From an uncultured Oscillospiraceae bacterium (GTDB lineage Bacteria; Bacillota; Clostridia; Oscillospirales; Ruminococcaceae), in NCBI GenBank assembly GCA_934464775.1, contig CAKSKG010000002.1, forward strand, positions 62,001 through 126,000: a DNA stretch of 64,000 nt, written 5' to 3'. Below are positions 40,437-48,041 of this stretch, piece after piece. Below the pieces are notes generated by a model. It had not been told where the DNA came from, ran no database searches, and was given only the letters and a program-made list of their open reading frames with translations. Made by a program: the position numbers and the translations under genes. Within the stretch, counting starts at the first letter, position 1. Each line of letters starts with the position of its first letter.

Positions 40437-41087
40437 ATGAACAAAAAGAATATTGCAGCCGCTGCGGTAAGCGGACTTGAAAAGATATATCCGGGAGCAG
40501 TCTGCTCACTGGACTACGGCGAGCCTTATCAGCTGATGATATCCGCACGGCTGTCGGCACAATGCACCGATGCACGTGTGAACATCGTCACTAAGGAGCT
40601 TTTCGCAAAATATCCAACGCTGGACAGCTTCGCCGATGCAGATGTGAACGACATTGCCGAGATAATCCGTCCCTGCGGACTTGTTGCCATGAAGTCCAAA
40701 AGCATCGTGGGAATGTGCGCAAGGGTGCGTGATGTTTACGGCGGCACCGTTCCCGACAATATGGACGATCTGCTCACTCTCCCGGGAATAGGGAGAAAGA
40801 CCGCAAATCTTCTGCTGGGCGACATATATCACAAGCCTGCGGTGGTTGCGGACACACACTGCATACGTATCTCGGGCAGGCTCCGCCTTACCGACAGCAA
40901 GGACCCGAAAACCGTTGAAGATGACCTCAGAAAAATACTTGACCCCGAAAAATCCTCGGACTTCTGCCACCGTCTTGTGATGTTCGGCAGGGATTACTGT
41001 ACCGCCCGTTCGCCCAAATGTGCGGAGTGTCCTCTGCGTTCGTTTCTGAACGAAGCCGACGGTAAGTTTGTATGCAGGCTTGGATAA
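40437..41087 (+). CDS. nth: Endonuclease III-like DNA glycosylase
   Basis: The enzyme removes oxidised pyrimidines and cuts the abasic site. The 216-residue protein has the helix-hairpin-helix with catalytic Lys (LLTLPGIGRKTANLLLGD) and the catalytic Asp (VVADTHCIRISGRL). The iron-sulfur cluster motif is C-x6-C-x2-C in DYCTARSPKCAECPLRSF, but the fourth cysteine (five residues on) is replaced by Leu. Another Cys lies four residues from the C-terminus. The cluster may be absent or ligated differently. GTGAGGTG precedes the ATG. It is the last gene of the run starting with the two-component system or PAP2. Confidence 0.94.
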   Translation: MNKKNIAAAAVSGLEKIYPGAVCSLDYGEPYQLMISARLSAQCTDARVNIVTKELFAKYPTLDSFADADVNDIAEIIRPCGLVAMKSKSIVGMCARVRDVYGGTVPDNMDDLLTLPGIGRKTANLLLGDIYHKPAVVADTHCIRISGRLRLTDSKDPKTVEDDLRKILDPEKSSDFCHRLVMFGRDYCTARSPKCAECPLRSFLNEADGKFVCRLG

Positions 41088-41111
41088 ACATACGGTAAAA
41101 TCAAACAGGCA

Positions 41112-41155
41112 CAAAAAAAGACGTACCGCACTTCAAAATGCGATACGTCTTTTAT
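41112..41155. terminator. Bidirectional terminator
   Basis: AAAAGACGTA-x-CGCA pairs with TGCG-x-TACGTCTTTT, with A- and T-runs on both sides. It lies between converging nth and the 41156 gene. Confidence 0.85.
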
Positions 41156-41608
41156 TTATACATTTTCAGGTCTGACCGAGCAGAGCTTCCAGCGTGAGCC
41201 TATGCGCTTCATTGAAAACATCAGCAGCTCCGATGTGTCGGAATTGATATCATCGTCATAATATGTCACGGTGAAATAATAGTCCGCCTCGGTAAAGCTT
41301 TTCATGCTGCGGCGCTCAAAATCAACACGGACGTGCATGGTGCTGTCCTCTTCAAGACCGAAGCTTTCCGTGAACGAAGCATATTCACTTTTCAGTCCGT
41401 CAATATCGCCGTCGGAAAGCACTCCGTCGGCAAAATATTTTCCGAAAGAGGAATATTCATCACGGATAATTGCCGTGTAATAATCCTTGACGGTTTTCTT
41501 CTGACCGCCCATATAGCTGCTGAAAAGCATGGCGCATACCGCCAGTATCAGAGCGGCAAAGCAAAGTATCTTTGCCGCTGTTTTGCCTGCCTTTTTATTT
41601 TCGGGCAT
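41156..41608 (-). CDS. Membrane-anchored protein of unknown function, 150 aa
   Basis: The N-terminus is a signal anchor (AAKILCFAALILAVCAMLFSSYM). The outside domain (about residues 35-150) has KTVKDYYTAIIRDEYSSFGKYF and ends YFTVTYYDDDINSDTSELLMFSMKRIGSRWKLCSV. This resembles the small NTF2-like folds found in many anchored proteins of Firmicutes, and no function can be given. Its ATG follows the ilvD TAA with no gap and the ribosome site (GAGAGG) lies inside the ilvD 3' end, so it is translationally coupled to ilvD. Confidence 0.75.
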   Translation of the reverse strand: MPENKKAGKTAAKILCFAALILAVCAMLFSSYMGGQKKTVKDYYTAIIRDEYSSFGKYFADGVLSDGDIDGLKSEYASFTESFGLEEDSTMHVRVDFERRSMKSFTEADYYFTVTYYDDDINSDTSELLMFSMKRIGSRWKLCSVRPENV

Positions 41609-43297
41609 TTATATATCCTCTCTGAGTACCGCACCCTGTGCGCCTGATGTTACAAGAGCCGCATATCTCTTGAGATAGCCGTGAAGCTCCTTCTTCTTGG
41701 GCTTGAATTCAGCCATGCGGCGCTCCAGCTCTTCATCGCTGATATCAAGATTGAGCACATAATTGGGAATATCAATCGTTATCATATCGCCGTCCTTAAC
41801 TACACCGATAACGCCGCCAACGGCTGCCTCGGGAGAAACATGACCGATAGAAGCGCCTCTTGATGCACCGCTGAAGCGTCCGTCAGTGATAAGCGCAACG
41901 GAAGAACCGAGCCCCATACCCTGAATTGCGGAGGTGGGGTTCAGCATCTCTCTCATGCCGGGGCCGCCCTTGGGTCCCTCGTAGCGGATAACAACAACAT
42001 CGCCTGCAACGATCTTTCCGCCGAGGATAGCTGCCTGAGCGTCCTCCTCGCAGTCGAATACCTTTGCGGGGCCTGTGTGCTTCAGCATTTCGGGAACAAC
42101 TGCGGAACGCTTTACAACACAGCCGTCCTTGGCAAGATTGCCCTTTAATACTGCGATGCCGCCTGTTGTGCTGTACGGATCTTCGATAGGTCTGATGATA
42201 TCGTGATCCTTATTTACGCAGCCTGCGATGTTCTCGCCCACTGTCTTTCCTGTTGCTGTGATAAGATCCGTATAGAGCAGACCCTTCTTGTTCAGCTCAT
42301 TCATAACGGCGTAGATTCCACCTGCTTCGTTAAGCTGCTCCATGTATGCATGGCCCGCAGGTGCAAGGTGGCAGATGTTAGGTGTCTTTTCACTGATCTT
42401 ATTTGCAAGGTCAAGGTCGATATTGATGCCGCACTCATGTGCGATAGCGGGAATATGGAGCATTGTATTTGTGGAGCAGCCCAGAGCCATATCCACTGTA
42501 AGAGCATTCATGAAAGCCTTTTCCGTCATGATATCACGGGGACGGATATTCTTTCTGTAAAGCTCCATTACCTTCATGCCTGCTTCCTTGGCAAGACGTA
42601 TTCTTGCGGAGTAAACGGCAGGGATAGTACCGTTGCCCTTCAGACCCATGCCGATAGCCTCTGTAAGGCAGTTCATGGAGTTGGCAGTGTACATACCCGA
42701 GCAGCTTCCGCAGGTGGGACAAGCCTTGTTCTCGTATTCCTCAAATTCTTCCTCGTTGATCCTGCCTGCGGTGTATGCGCCGACAGCCTCAAACATACTT
42801 GAAAGCGAGGTCTTGCTGCCCTTTACATGGCCTGCAAGCATAGGACCGCCCGAAACGAATACTGTGGGAATGTTCACTCTTGCGGCTGCCATAAGCAGAC
42901 CGGGAACGTTCTTGTCGCAATTGGGGACCATTACAAGTGCGTCAAAGTGATGAGCCAGCGCCATGCACTCTGTTGAATCTGCAATAAGGTCACGTGTCAC
43001 CAGCGAATACTTCATGCCCTGATGACCCATTGCTATACCGTCACAGACTGCGATAGCGGGGAAAACAACAGGCGTGCCGCCTGCCATTGCAACACCCAGC
43101 TTTACAGCCTCAACGATCTTGTCGATGTTCATATGACCTGGAACGATCTCATTAAAGGAAGAAACGATGCCCACCAGAGGTCTGTGCATCTCCTCCTTTG
43201 TCATGCCGAGAGCATTGAAAAGCGAACGCTGGGGTGCCTTTTCCGCACCCTCGCAGAAGAAATTATTACATTCATTGTTACATTCATTGCAAGACAT
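41609..43297 (-). CDS. ilvD: Dihydroxy-acid dehydratase
   Basis: IlvD converts dihydroxy acids to the keto acids of valine and isoleucine using an iron-sulfur cluster. The 562-residue protein has the cluster cysteines in MVPNCDKNVPG and NKACPTCGSCSGMYTANSMNC and the Mg2+-binding lysine region in GHQGMKYSLVTRDLIADS. GGPGMREMLNPTSA and LITDGRFSGASRG complete the active site. The N-terminus is unusual. Instead of the common 'Rsd.ikkG.ekAPhRSL', it begins MSCNECNNECNNFFCEGAEKAPQRSLF, with four cysteines coded by two copies of a 12-base repeat. GAGGT lies nine bases before the only plausible ATG. It is third in the manA-glcK-ilvD-hypothetical run, away from other ilv genes. Confidence 0.96.
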   Translation of the reverse strand: MSCNECNNECNNFFCEGAEKAPQRSLFNALGMTKEEMHRPLVGIVSSFNEIVPGHMNIDKIVEAVKLGVAMAGGTPVVFPAIAVCDGIAMGHQGMKYSLVTRDLIADSTECMALAHHFDALVMVPNCDKNVPGLLMAAARVNIPTVFVSGGPMLAGHVKGSKTSLSSMFEAVGAYTAGRINEEEFEEYENKACPTCGSCSGMYTANSMNCLTEAIGMGLKGNGTIPAVYSARIRLAKEAGMKVMELYRKNIRPRDIMTEKAFMNALTVDMALGCSTNTMLHIPAIAHECGINIDLDLANKISEKTPNICHLAPAGHAYMEQLNEAGGIYAVMNELNKKGLLYTDLITATGKTVGENIAGCVNKDHDIIRPIEDPYSTTGGIAVLKGNLAKDGCVVKRSAVVPEMLKHTGPAKVFDCEEDAQAAILGGKIVAGDVVVIRYEGPKGGPGMREMLNPTSAIQGMGLGSSVALITDGRFSGASRGASIGHVSPEAAVGGVIGVVKDGDMITIDIPNYVLNLDISDEELERRMAEFKPKKKELHGYLKRYAALVTSGAQGAVLREDI

Positions 43298-43346
43298 TTT
43301 AAATTACCTCTTTGTATTATATTATCGGATCATTCACGCCGCAGAC

Positions 43347-44303
43347 TCAGCCTGCATTGCCCAGAAATGCTGCGCCGATGATGCCTGCGTCATTGCCCAG
43401 CTCGGCAACGACGATCTTTGTGTTCTTGGGGATCATTCTTGTGTATACCTCGCTTGCAACAAGCTCCTTTACGGGAACCAGCAGCGGATCACCCTCGTTG
43501 CATACGCCGCCGCCGATGCAGAGGATATCGGGCTGGAAGGTATTGATAGTATTTGTGATGCCTGCCGCAAGATACTTTACATACTTGTCAACAACAGCCT
43601 TGCCTGCCTTGTCGCCTGCACGCATTGCATTGAATGCGTGACGTGCGGAATAGCGGTTGCCGTCGGAAACGTAATATTCGTTAAGGACAGAATCCTTGTC
43701 AGCCTCGGCAGCCTCCTTTGTCATGCGGATAAGTCCCGTTGCGGAGGAGAACACCTCAAAGCAGCCCTTTCTTCCGCAGGTACACTGGGGACCGTCCACC
43801 TCGATGACCATATGACCGATCTCACCGCCTGCAAAGTTGGAGCCTGTGAGTATCTTTCCGTCAACGATGATGCCCGAGCCTACGCCTGTTCCGAGAGTGA
43901 TGCATACAGCATTCTTTGCGCCCTTTGCGGCACCTGCAACGAACTCGCCGTAAGCGGCTGCATTTGCGTCGTTTGCAACATAAACGGGCTTGCTGATATG
44001 CTCATTGATATACTTTCTTACAGGTACATCATGGAAGTCAAGATTGTTGGAATAAGGGATAGTTCCGTTAACGTTGTCGGCAATACCGGGAGTACCGATG
44101 CCGATCCATTCAACATCATCAACGGAAATGCCTGCGTCCTTGCAGGCCTCTATGGACACCTTTGCCATATCATCGCAGATATCCTTTGCGGGACGGGGGC
44201 AGAGAGTCTTTGTTGTTGCCTTGCCGATGATCTTAAAATCCTCGGTAACAACGCCTGCCTTGATATTGGTTCCGCCCAGATCAATGCCTATATAATATTT
44301 CAT
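43347..44303 (-). CDS. glcK: ROK-family glucokinase
   Basis: The enzyme phosphorylates glucose to glucose 6-phosphate with ATP. The 318-residue protein has the phosphate-1 motif YIGIDLGGTNIKAGVV, the catalytic Asp in YVANDANAAAYGE, the second phosphate loop ITLGTGVGSGII, and the ROK signature with zinc-binding GGEIGHMVIE and CTCGRKGCFE. It has no N-terminal DNA-binding domain, so it is an enzyme and not a ROK repressor. It is 15 bases downstream of manA and 49 bases upstream of ilvD. Glucose specificity is inferred from family patterns; mannose or other hexoses cannot be excluded. Confidence 0.92.
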   Translation of the reverse strand: MKYYIGIDLGGTNIKAGVVTEDFKIIGKATTKTLCPRPAKDICDDMAKVSIEACKDAGISVDDVEWIGIGTPGIADNVNGTIPYSNNLDFHDVPVRKYINEHISKPVYVANDANAAAYGEFVAGAAKGAKNAVCITLGTGVGSGIIVDGKILTGSNFAGGEIGHMVIEVDGPQCTCGRKGCFEVFSSATGLIRMTKEAAEADKDSVLNEYYVSDGNRYSARHAFNAMRAGDKAGKAVVDKYVKYLAAGITNTINTFQPDILCIGGGVCNEGDPLLVPVKELVASEVYTRMIPKNTKIVVAELGNDAGIIGAAFLGNAG

Positions 44304-44318
44304 ACTGTTATTCTCCGA

Positions 44319-45290
44319 TCATTCATCAATAGTAGTCATAACGGCGCTGCACTTGCCGTCGATCTTAAAGCTTCCGAAGCCTGCGGGGATAAATACGCTG
44401 TCGCCCTTCTTAACATCGAGCTTGCCGCCGTCATAAGAGATGGTGCTTGTTCCGTCGAGGAACAGCAGGCTGACAAAGGACTTTTCATCGGCTGTAAGCT
44501 CTGCGCTTTCGGGGATATCGAGAGCATTTACCGTGAAATATTCGCAGGAGGAAAGCAGCTTCTTCTTCCAGCCTGTTTTGCTGTCGGCAGTGACCCATTC
44601 CGTCTCGGGATAAGGCTCTGCGGGGCAAAGCTTTGTAACATCGAGAGCCTTGTCGATATGAAGCTCTCTGGGCTTGCCGTCCTTGCCTACTCTGCCGTAG
44701 TCATAAATTCTGTATGTAGTGTTGCTGTTCTGCTGGATCTCGGCAATAAGGATACCCTTGCCGATAGCATGGAGTGTGCCCGAGCGGATAAAGAAAACAT
44801 CGCCCTTTTTAACGGGAACTGCATTTGTCACTTCAAGGAGAGTATTGTTTTCGATCCTCTCTCTGAATTCTTCCTTTGATATCTCATGCTTGAAGCCGTA
44901 AAGAAGAGTTGCTCCCTCGTCTGCGTCAACGACATACCACATTTCAGTCTTGCCGTACTCGCCCTCAACACGCTGAGCGTATTCATTGTCGGGGTGTACC
45001 TGAACGGAAAGGTTGTCCTTTGCGTCGATAAGCTTGATAAGCACGGGGAAATTCTCAAATCTTGCGCAGTTTGTGCCAAGCACGGCTTTTCCCTGCTTTT
45101 CAATATATTCGGACAGTGACATTCCCGCAAACTCGCCGTTGGCGATAACGGAGTTGCCGTCCTTATGGCAGGAAAGCTCCCAGCTCTCGGCTACCTTGTC
45201 AAAATCGCAGTCCTTGCCGAAATCGTCGCGAAGTCTTGTGCCGCCCCAGATATAATCCTTAAAAGCGGGTTTCATAAGCATAGGGTACAT
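44319..45290 (-). CDS. manA: Mannose-6-phosphate isomerase, class I
   Basis: ManA interconverts mannose 6-phosphate and fructose 6-phosphate. The 323-residue protein is the short Firmicutes form. Zinc ligands appear in LSVQVHPDNEYA (Gln, His), KTEMWYVVDA (Glu) and RSGTLHAIGKG (His), with the catalytic Arg region NTTYRIYDYGR. It is the first gene of a minus-strand operon with glcK, ilvD and a small membrane protein. Promoter: TTGACA, 17 bp, TAAAAT (45387-45359). A perfect 21-base palindrome lies in the leader at 45312-45332. Confidence 0.95.
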   Translation of the reverse strand: MYPMLMKPAFKDYIWGGTRLRDDFGKDCDFDKVAESWELSCHKDGNSVIANGEFAGMSLSEYIEKQGKAVLGTNCARFENFPVLIKLIDAKDNLSVQVHPDNEYAQRVEGEYGKTEMWYVVDADEGATLLYGFKHEISKEEFRERIENNTLLEVTNAVPVKKGDVFFIRSGTLHAIGKGILIAEIQQNSNTTYRIYDYGRVGKDGKPRELHIDKALDVTKLCPAEPYPETEWVTADSKTGWKKKLLSSCEYFTVNALDIPESAELTADEKSFVSLLFLDGTSTISYDGGKLDVKKGDSVFIPAGFGSFKIDGKCSAVMTTIDE

Positions 45291-45311
45291 TTATAACATT
45301 CCTTTCATTGA

Positions 45312-45332
45312 ATGGATATACGGTATATCCAT
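45312..45332. promoter_or_regulatory. Perfect palindrome in the manA leader, likely operator
   Basis: ATGGATATAC-G-GTATATCCAT: two exact 10-base arms around one base. It lies about 27 bases downstream of the manA -10 box and just upstream of the ribosome site, a natural repressor position. It could also fold as an RNA hairpin. Confidence 0.6.
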
Positions 45333-45358
45333 GAAAATATTCTAATATGACAATTATA

Positions 45359-45387
45359 ATTTTATCACCTTTTACAGCGTATGTCAA
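45359..45387 (-). promoter_or_regulatory. Sigma-A promoter of the manA operon
   Basis: Minus strand TTGACA (complement at 45382-45387), 17-bp spacer, TAAAAT (45359-45364). Confidence 0.82.
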
Positions 45388-45418
45388 CTGTTTTTGACCG
45401 ATATGCTCCCCGTCTCTG

Positions 45419-45447
45419 TTGACAAATAAGTGCCGCAGTGATATAAT
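45419..45447 (+). promoter_or_regulatory. Sigma-A promoter of the tandem hydrolase gene
   Basis: TTGACA (45419-45424), 17-bp spacer, TATAAT (45442-45447): a perfect consensus, diverging from the manA promoter. Confidence 0.85.
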
Positions 45448-45504
45448 ACAACGTGGTTGCTTATAACTAACTCGATCAAAATTCAAGAAAGGACTGCTTG
45501 CCAA

Positions 45505-47184
45505 ATGAAATTTTACAGATTCGGAGACGAGAGCAATCCCGTCATGCTTGTTTTCCCCGGAACCTGCTGCAGCTGGAAAAGCATGAAAGGCGTTGTGCCT
45601 GTTCTTACAGATACATTTCAGGTCGTTATAGTTTCCTATGACGGCTTTGACGAAACCCGGCCCGACACCGTATTCAGAAGTATGTATGAGGAATGTGAGC
45701 ATATCGAGCATTACGTGCAGGAAAAGTTCGGCGGAAAGGTATTTGCCGCATACGGCTGCTCACTGGGCGGAAGCTTTGTGGGACTTCTCGTACAGCGCAG
45801 AAACATACATATAGATCACGGCTTTATCGGCAGCTCCGACATGGATCAGGCAAATGCGGCGGCTGCAATGATACAGTCGGGAATACTCTGCCCCCTGCTT
45901 GAAAAATGGGTGAAGAACGGCAAAATGCCCGATAAAATAGCTGATATGAAGCGCAAAAAAGAAGCTGCCGCAGGCACAGATCCTGCCGAAACGGAAAAGA
46001 CCATTGAATTTTTCAACGGCTATCTTGCAGGCGCACAGTGCGCCACAAAGGGCAGCATATATAATCAGTTCTATTCCGATCTTATAACTCCGCTGGAAGA
46101 TAATATCTGTGTTGACGGAACGACTATCCACGTATTTTATGCGCTGAAAATGGGCGAAAAATATTTTGACAGATACGAGCAGCATTTTTATGATGCGGAT
46201 ATAGTTGCAAGAGATTACGGTCACGAAGAGCTTGTGATGAATTATCCCGAACAGTGGGCGCAGGATATAAAGCGCTGCTGCGGACTTCCCTATGACAGTG
46301 AAAAGGCACTGCCCGAGGCTATGTCCTACCGCCGTGACAGAAAGCGCTTCTTCAGGGATCACAGCTATAAGGAAGCCGATGTGAACGGCGTAAAGTTTAA
46401 ATATCTCGACTGCGGCAGTGAAAATGCATCGAACGGAAAAACGCCGGTATTTCTCGTGGGCGGCTTGGGCGTTTCCGAGCTGTACTTTCCGTATATGTCC
46501 CGGCTGGAGAGCGAATACCGGACGATAACCTTTGACTTCCCCTATGAATACAGCACAATAGATTCTCTGGCAGACGGAATAATAGGCTTGCTGGACGTAC
46601 TGGGCATTGAAAAGGCAATATGGGCGGGAAGCTCCTTCGGCGGATATCTTGCTCAGGCTTTGGCTATAAAATATCCCGAACACACGGAAGCGCTCTGTCT
46701 GATGTCCACCGCCGCAATTTCGGAAAAGACCATAGGAACGCTGAAAGGAAAATATCAGAAGCTTGTGCCGCTGGCATTAAAGGCAATGGAAAAAATGCCG
46801 TTCAGCATGACAAAAAAGAGAGAATTCAACAGCTGCATGAAACACATCACCGAAGCCACCAACGAAGAGCGCTTTTATATGCGTGAGCTGTTCACGGACA
46901 TTTACAAAGACATCACAAAGGAGTTTGATCTCCATATGACAAAGCTTGTTGCCGATGTAATAAATCTCAAGCCCTGCACGGCGAAGGATTTTGCATATCT
47001 CAGCGGAAAGGTACTGCTGATACTTCCCGATGACGACGGATTTTTCACAACGGAAATGCGGAACGATCTTATCGGCATGATGCCGTCGCCCATGATCGGA
47101 AAAGTAACGGGCGGACACACAGCCACCATTATGAAAGTCGGCGAATATGTAAGCAGCATCAAAAAATTCCTTTCCGAAATATGA
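45505..47184 (+). CDS. Tandem alpha/beta-hydrolase protein
   Basis: This 559-residue cytosolic protein is made of two alpha/beta-hydrolase units in one chain. Unit 1 (about 1-265) has VMLVFPGTCCSWKSM and the nucleophile elbow GCSLGG. Unit 2 (about 290-559) has PVFLVGGLGVSELYFPYM, the elbow GSSFGGYLAQ, an acidic DDDGFF loop and the final His in GGHTATIM, so its Ser-Asp-His triad is visible. Unit 1 has a candidate His in YGHEELVMNYPEQW. The two halves are only distantly alike. I know of no named family with this layout. The ATG at 45505 is chosen (AAAGGA 12 bases upstream, conserved-looking MKFYRFGD start). The substrate is unknown. Confidence 0.8.
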   Translation: MKFYRFGDESNPVMLVFPGTCCSWKSMKGVVPVLTDTFQVVIVSYDGFDETRPDTVFRSMYEECEHIEHYVQEKFGGKVFAAYGCSLGGSFVGLLVQRRNIHIDHGFIGSSDMDQANAAAAMIQSGILCPLLEKWVKNGKMPDKIADMKRKKEAAAGTDPAETEKTIEFFNGYLAGAQCATKGSIYNQFYSDLITPLEDNICVDGTTIHVFYALKMGEKYFDRYEQHFYDADIVARDYGHEELVMNYPEQWAQDIKRCCGLPYDSEKALPEAMSYRRDRKRFFRDHSYKEADVNGVKFKYLDCGSENASNGKTPVFLVGGLGVSELYFPYMSRLESEYRTITFDFPYEYSTIDSLADGIIGLLDVLGIEKAIWAGSSFGGYLAQALAIKYPEHTEALCLMSTAAISEKTIGTLKGKYQKLVPLALKAMEKMPFSMTKKREFNSCMKHITEATNEERFYMRELFTDIYKDITKEFDLHMTKLVADVINLKPCTAKDFAYLSGKVLLILPDDDGFFTTEMRNDLIGMMPSPMIGKVTGGHTATIMKVGEYVSSIKKFLSEI

Positions 47185-47211
47185 TCTTTCACTTCTCACA
47201 TTTTTATATTT

Positions 47212-47374
47212 AGAACCTGTCTTCATAAGAAATGTGTGCGGATTTTCGTGCATAATTTTGTTGCAGACAAGGCAAAAATCCACAGGCGTGCTGCCGCACG
47301 GCAAGGATTTTTAACGCAGTATGCAGCAAAATTTGCCGAAAAGACGTGCGCATATGCTTATGAAGACAGGTTCT
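47212..47374 (+). repeat. 163-bp terminal-inverted-repeat element, copy 3
   Basis: This copy has perfect 18-bp ends. It lies 27 bases after the hydrolase stop codon and before that gene's terminator, so it is transcribed as part of the 3' untranslated region. Confidence 0.92.
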
Positions 47375-47380
47375 TAAAAT

Positions 47381-47418
47381 GCAAAGCCGCAGTTTTTGAT
47401 TTATACTGCGGCTTTTGC
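47381..47418 (+). terminator. Terminator of the hydrolase gene, placed after the repeat
   Basis: AAAGCCGCAG pairs with CTGCGGCTTT around a T-rich loop and is followed by TGCC. It is a moderate intrinsic terminator. A second hairpin, CATCGGTATC/GATACCGATG, follows at 47443-47472. Confidence 0.6.
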
Positions 47419-47472
47419 CGATATTTCGGAGCGGCAAAAAAAATCATCGGTATCAGGCAGATGATACCGATG

Positions 47473-48041
47473 TGAAATAAAGAAAGTAGAAAGTAGAAAA
47501 TTATTAAAACTCCAAGGATTTTACCGTTGGAAGATGTTGGTAGGCGCCGCCCCCCGAATCATGGGACGGCATTTTGGGGGAATGGATATGATTTTATGGC
47601 AAACCGTTCGATACCGACCTTTCAGCCGTCTCCGAGACTGTCGCCGTTTAGGATAATATCAATACCAATTCATGTATATAGCAGAGCCGTATTTTTTGCT
47701 GCTCCGCAGGATCGCACCTTTCGGTACGCTGTTCGCTGTCCGCCTTGCGGCGGACTTGTTAGGGGAGAAAAAAGAAAAGAAAAAGGAGAGATGAAGTTGT
47801 CTTCTTTTTATCGGAAGTATTCGGAATCTTTTGGGAAGTCTGTTTCCTTTAAGACCCTCTCTTTAACTTCCATGGTTACAGTATACAGGGCTTTTGTGTT
47901 GATATCATGAAAAGAAAGAGAAAACAAGGAAAAATTTGTGCACTATATTTTGCAAATAACCCGTAACGGACAATACATAAAATAGTAATATATGTGATGT
48001 ATAATTTGTATGTGTAGATTTATTTCTGTGGGAGGGATCCG
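47473..48041. other. Gene-poor intergenic region
   Basis: About 570 bases without a supportable gene. The first part is GC-rich with runs of C and G (47545-47582) that could form hairpins. The middle (47600-47760) has short inverted pairs such as GTCTC-CGA-GAC and GTCCGCC-TTGC-GGCGGAC. From 47760 on it is purine-rich and then AT-rich. A -10-like TATAAT at 48000-48005 may serve the regulator gene. It may hold a noncoding RNA or decayed sequence; I cannot say which. Confidence 0.5.

Noticed and set aside
43167..44879. Plus-strand frame of 570 codons opposite glcK, manA and ilvD
   Set aside because: It is antisense to well-supported genes, is rich in Cys and Ala from complementary codons, has no ribosome site and matches no protein pattern.
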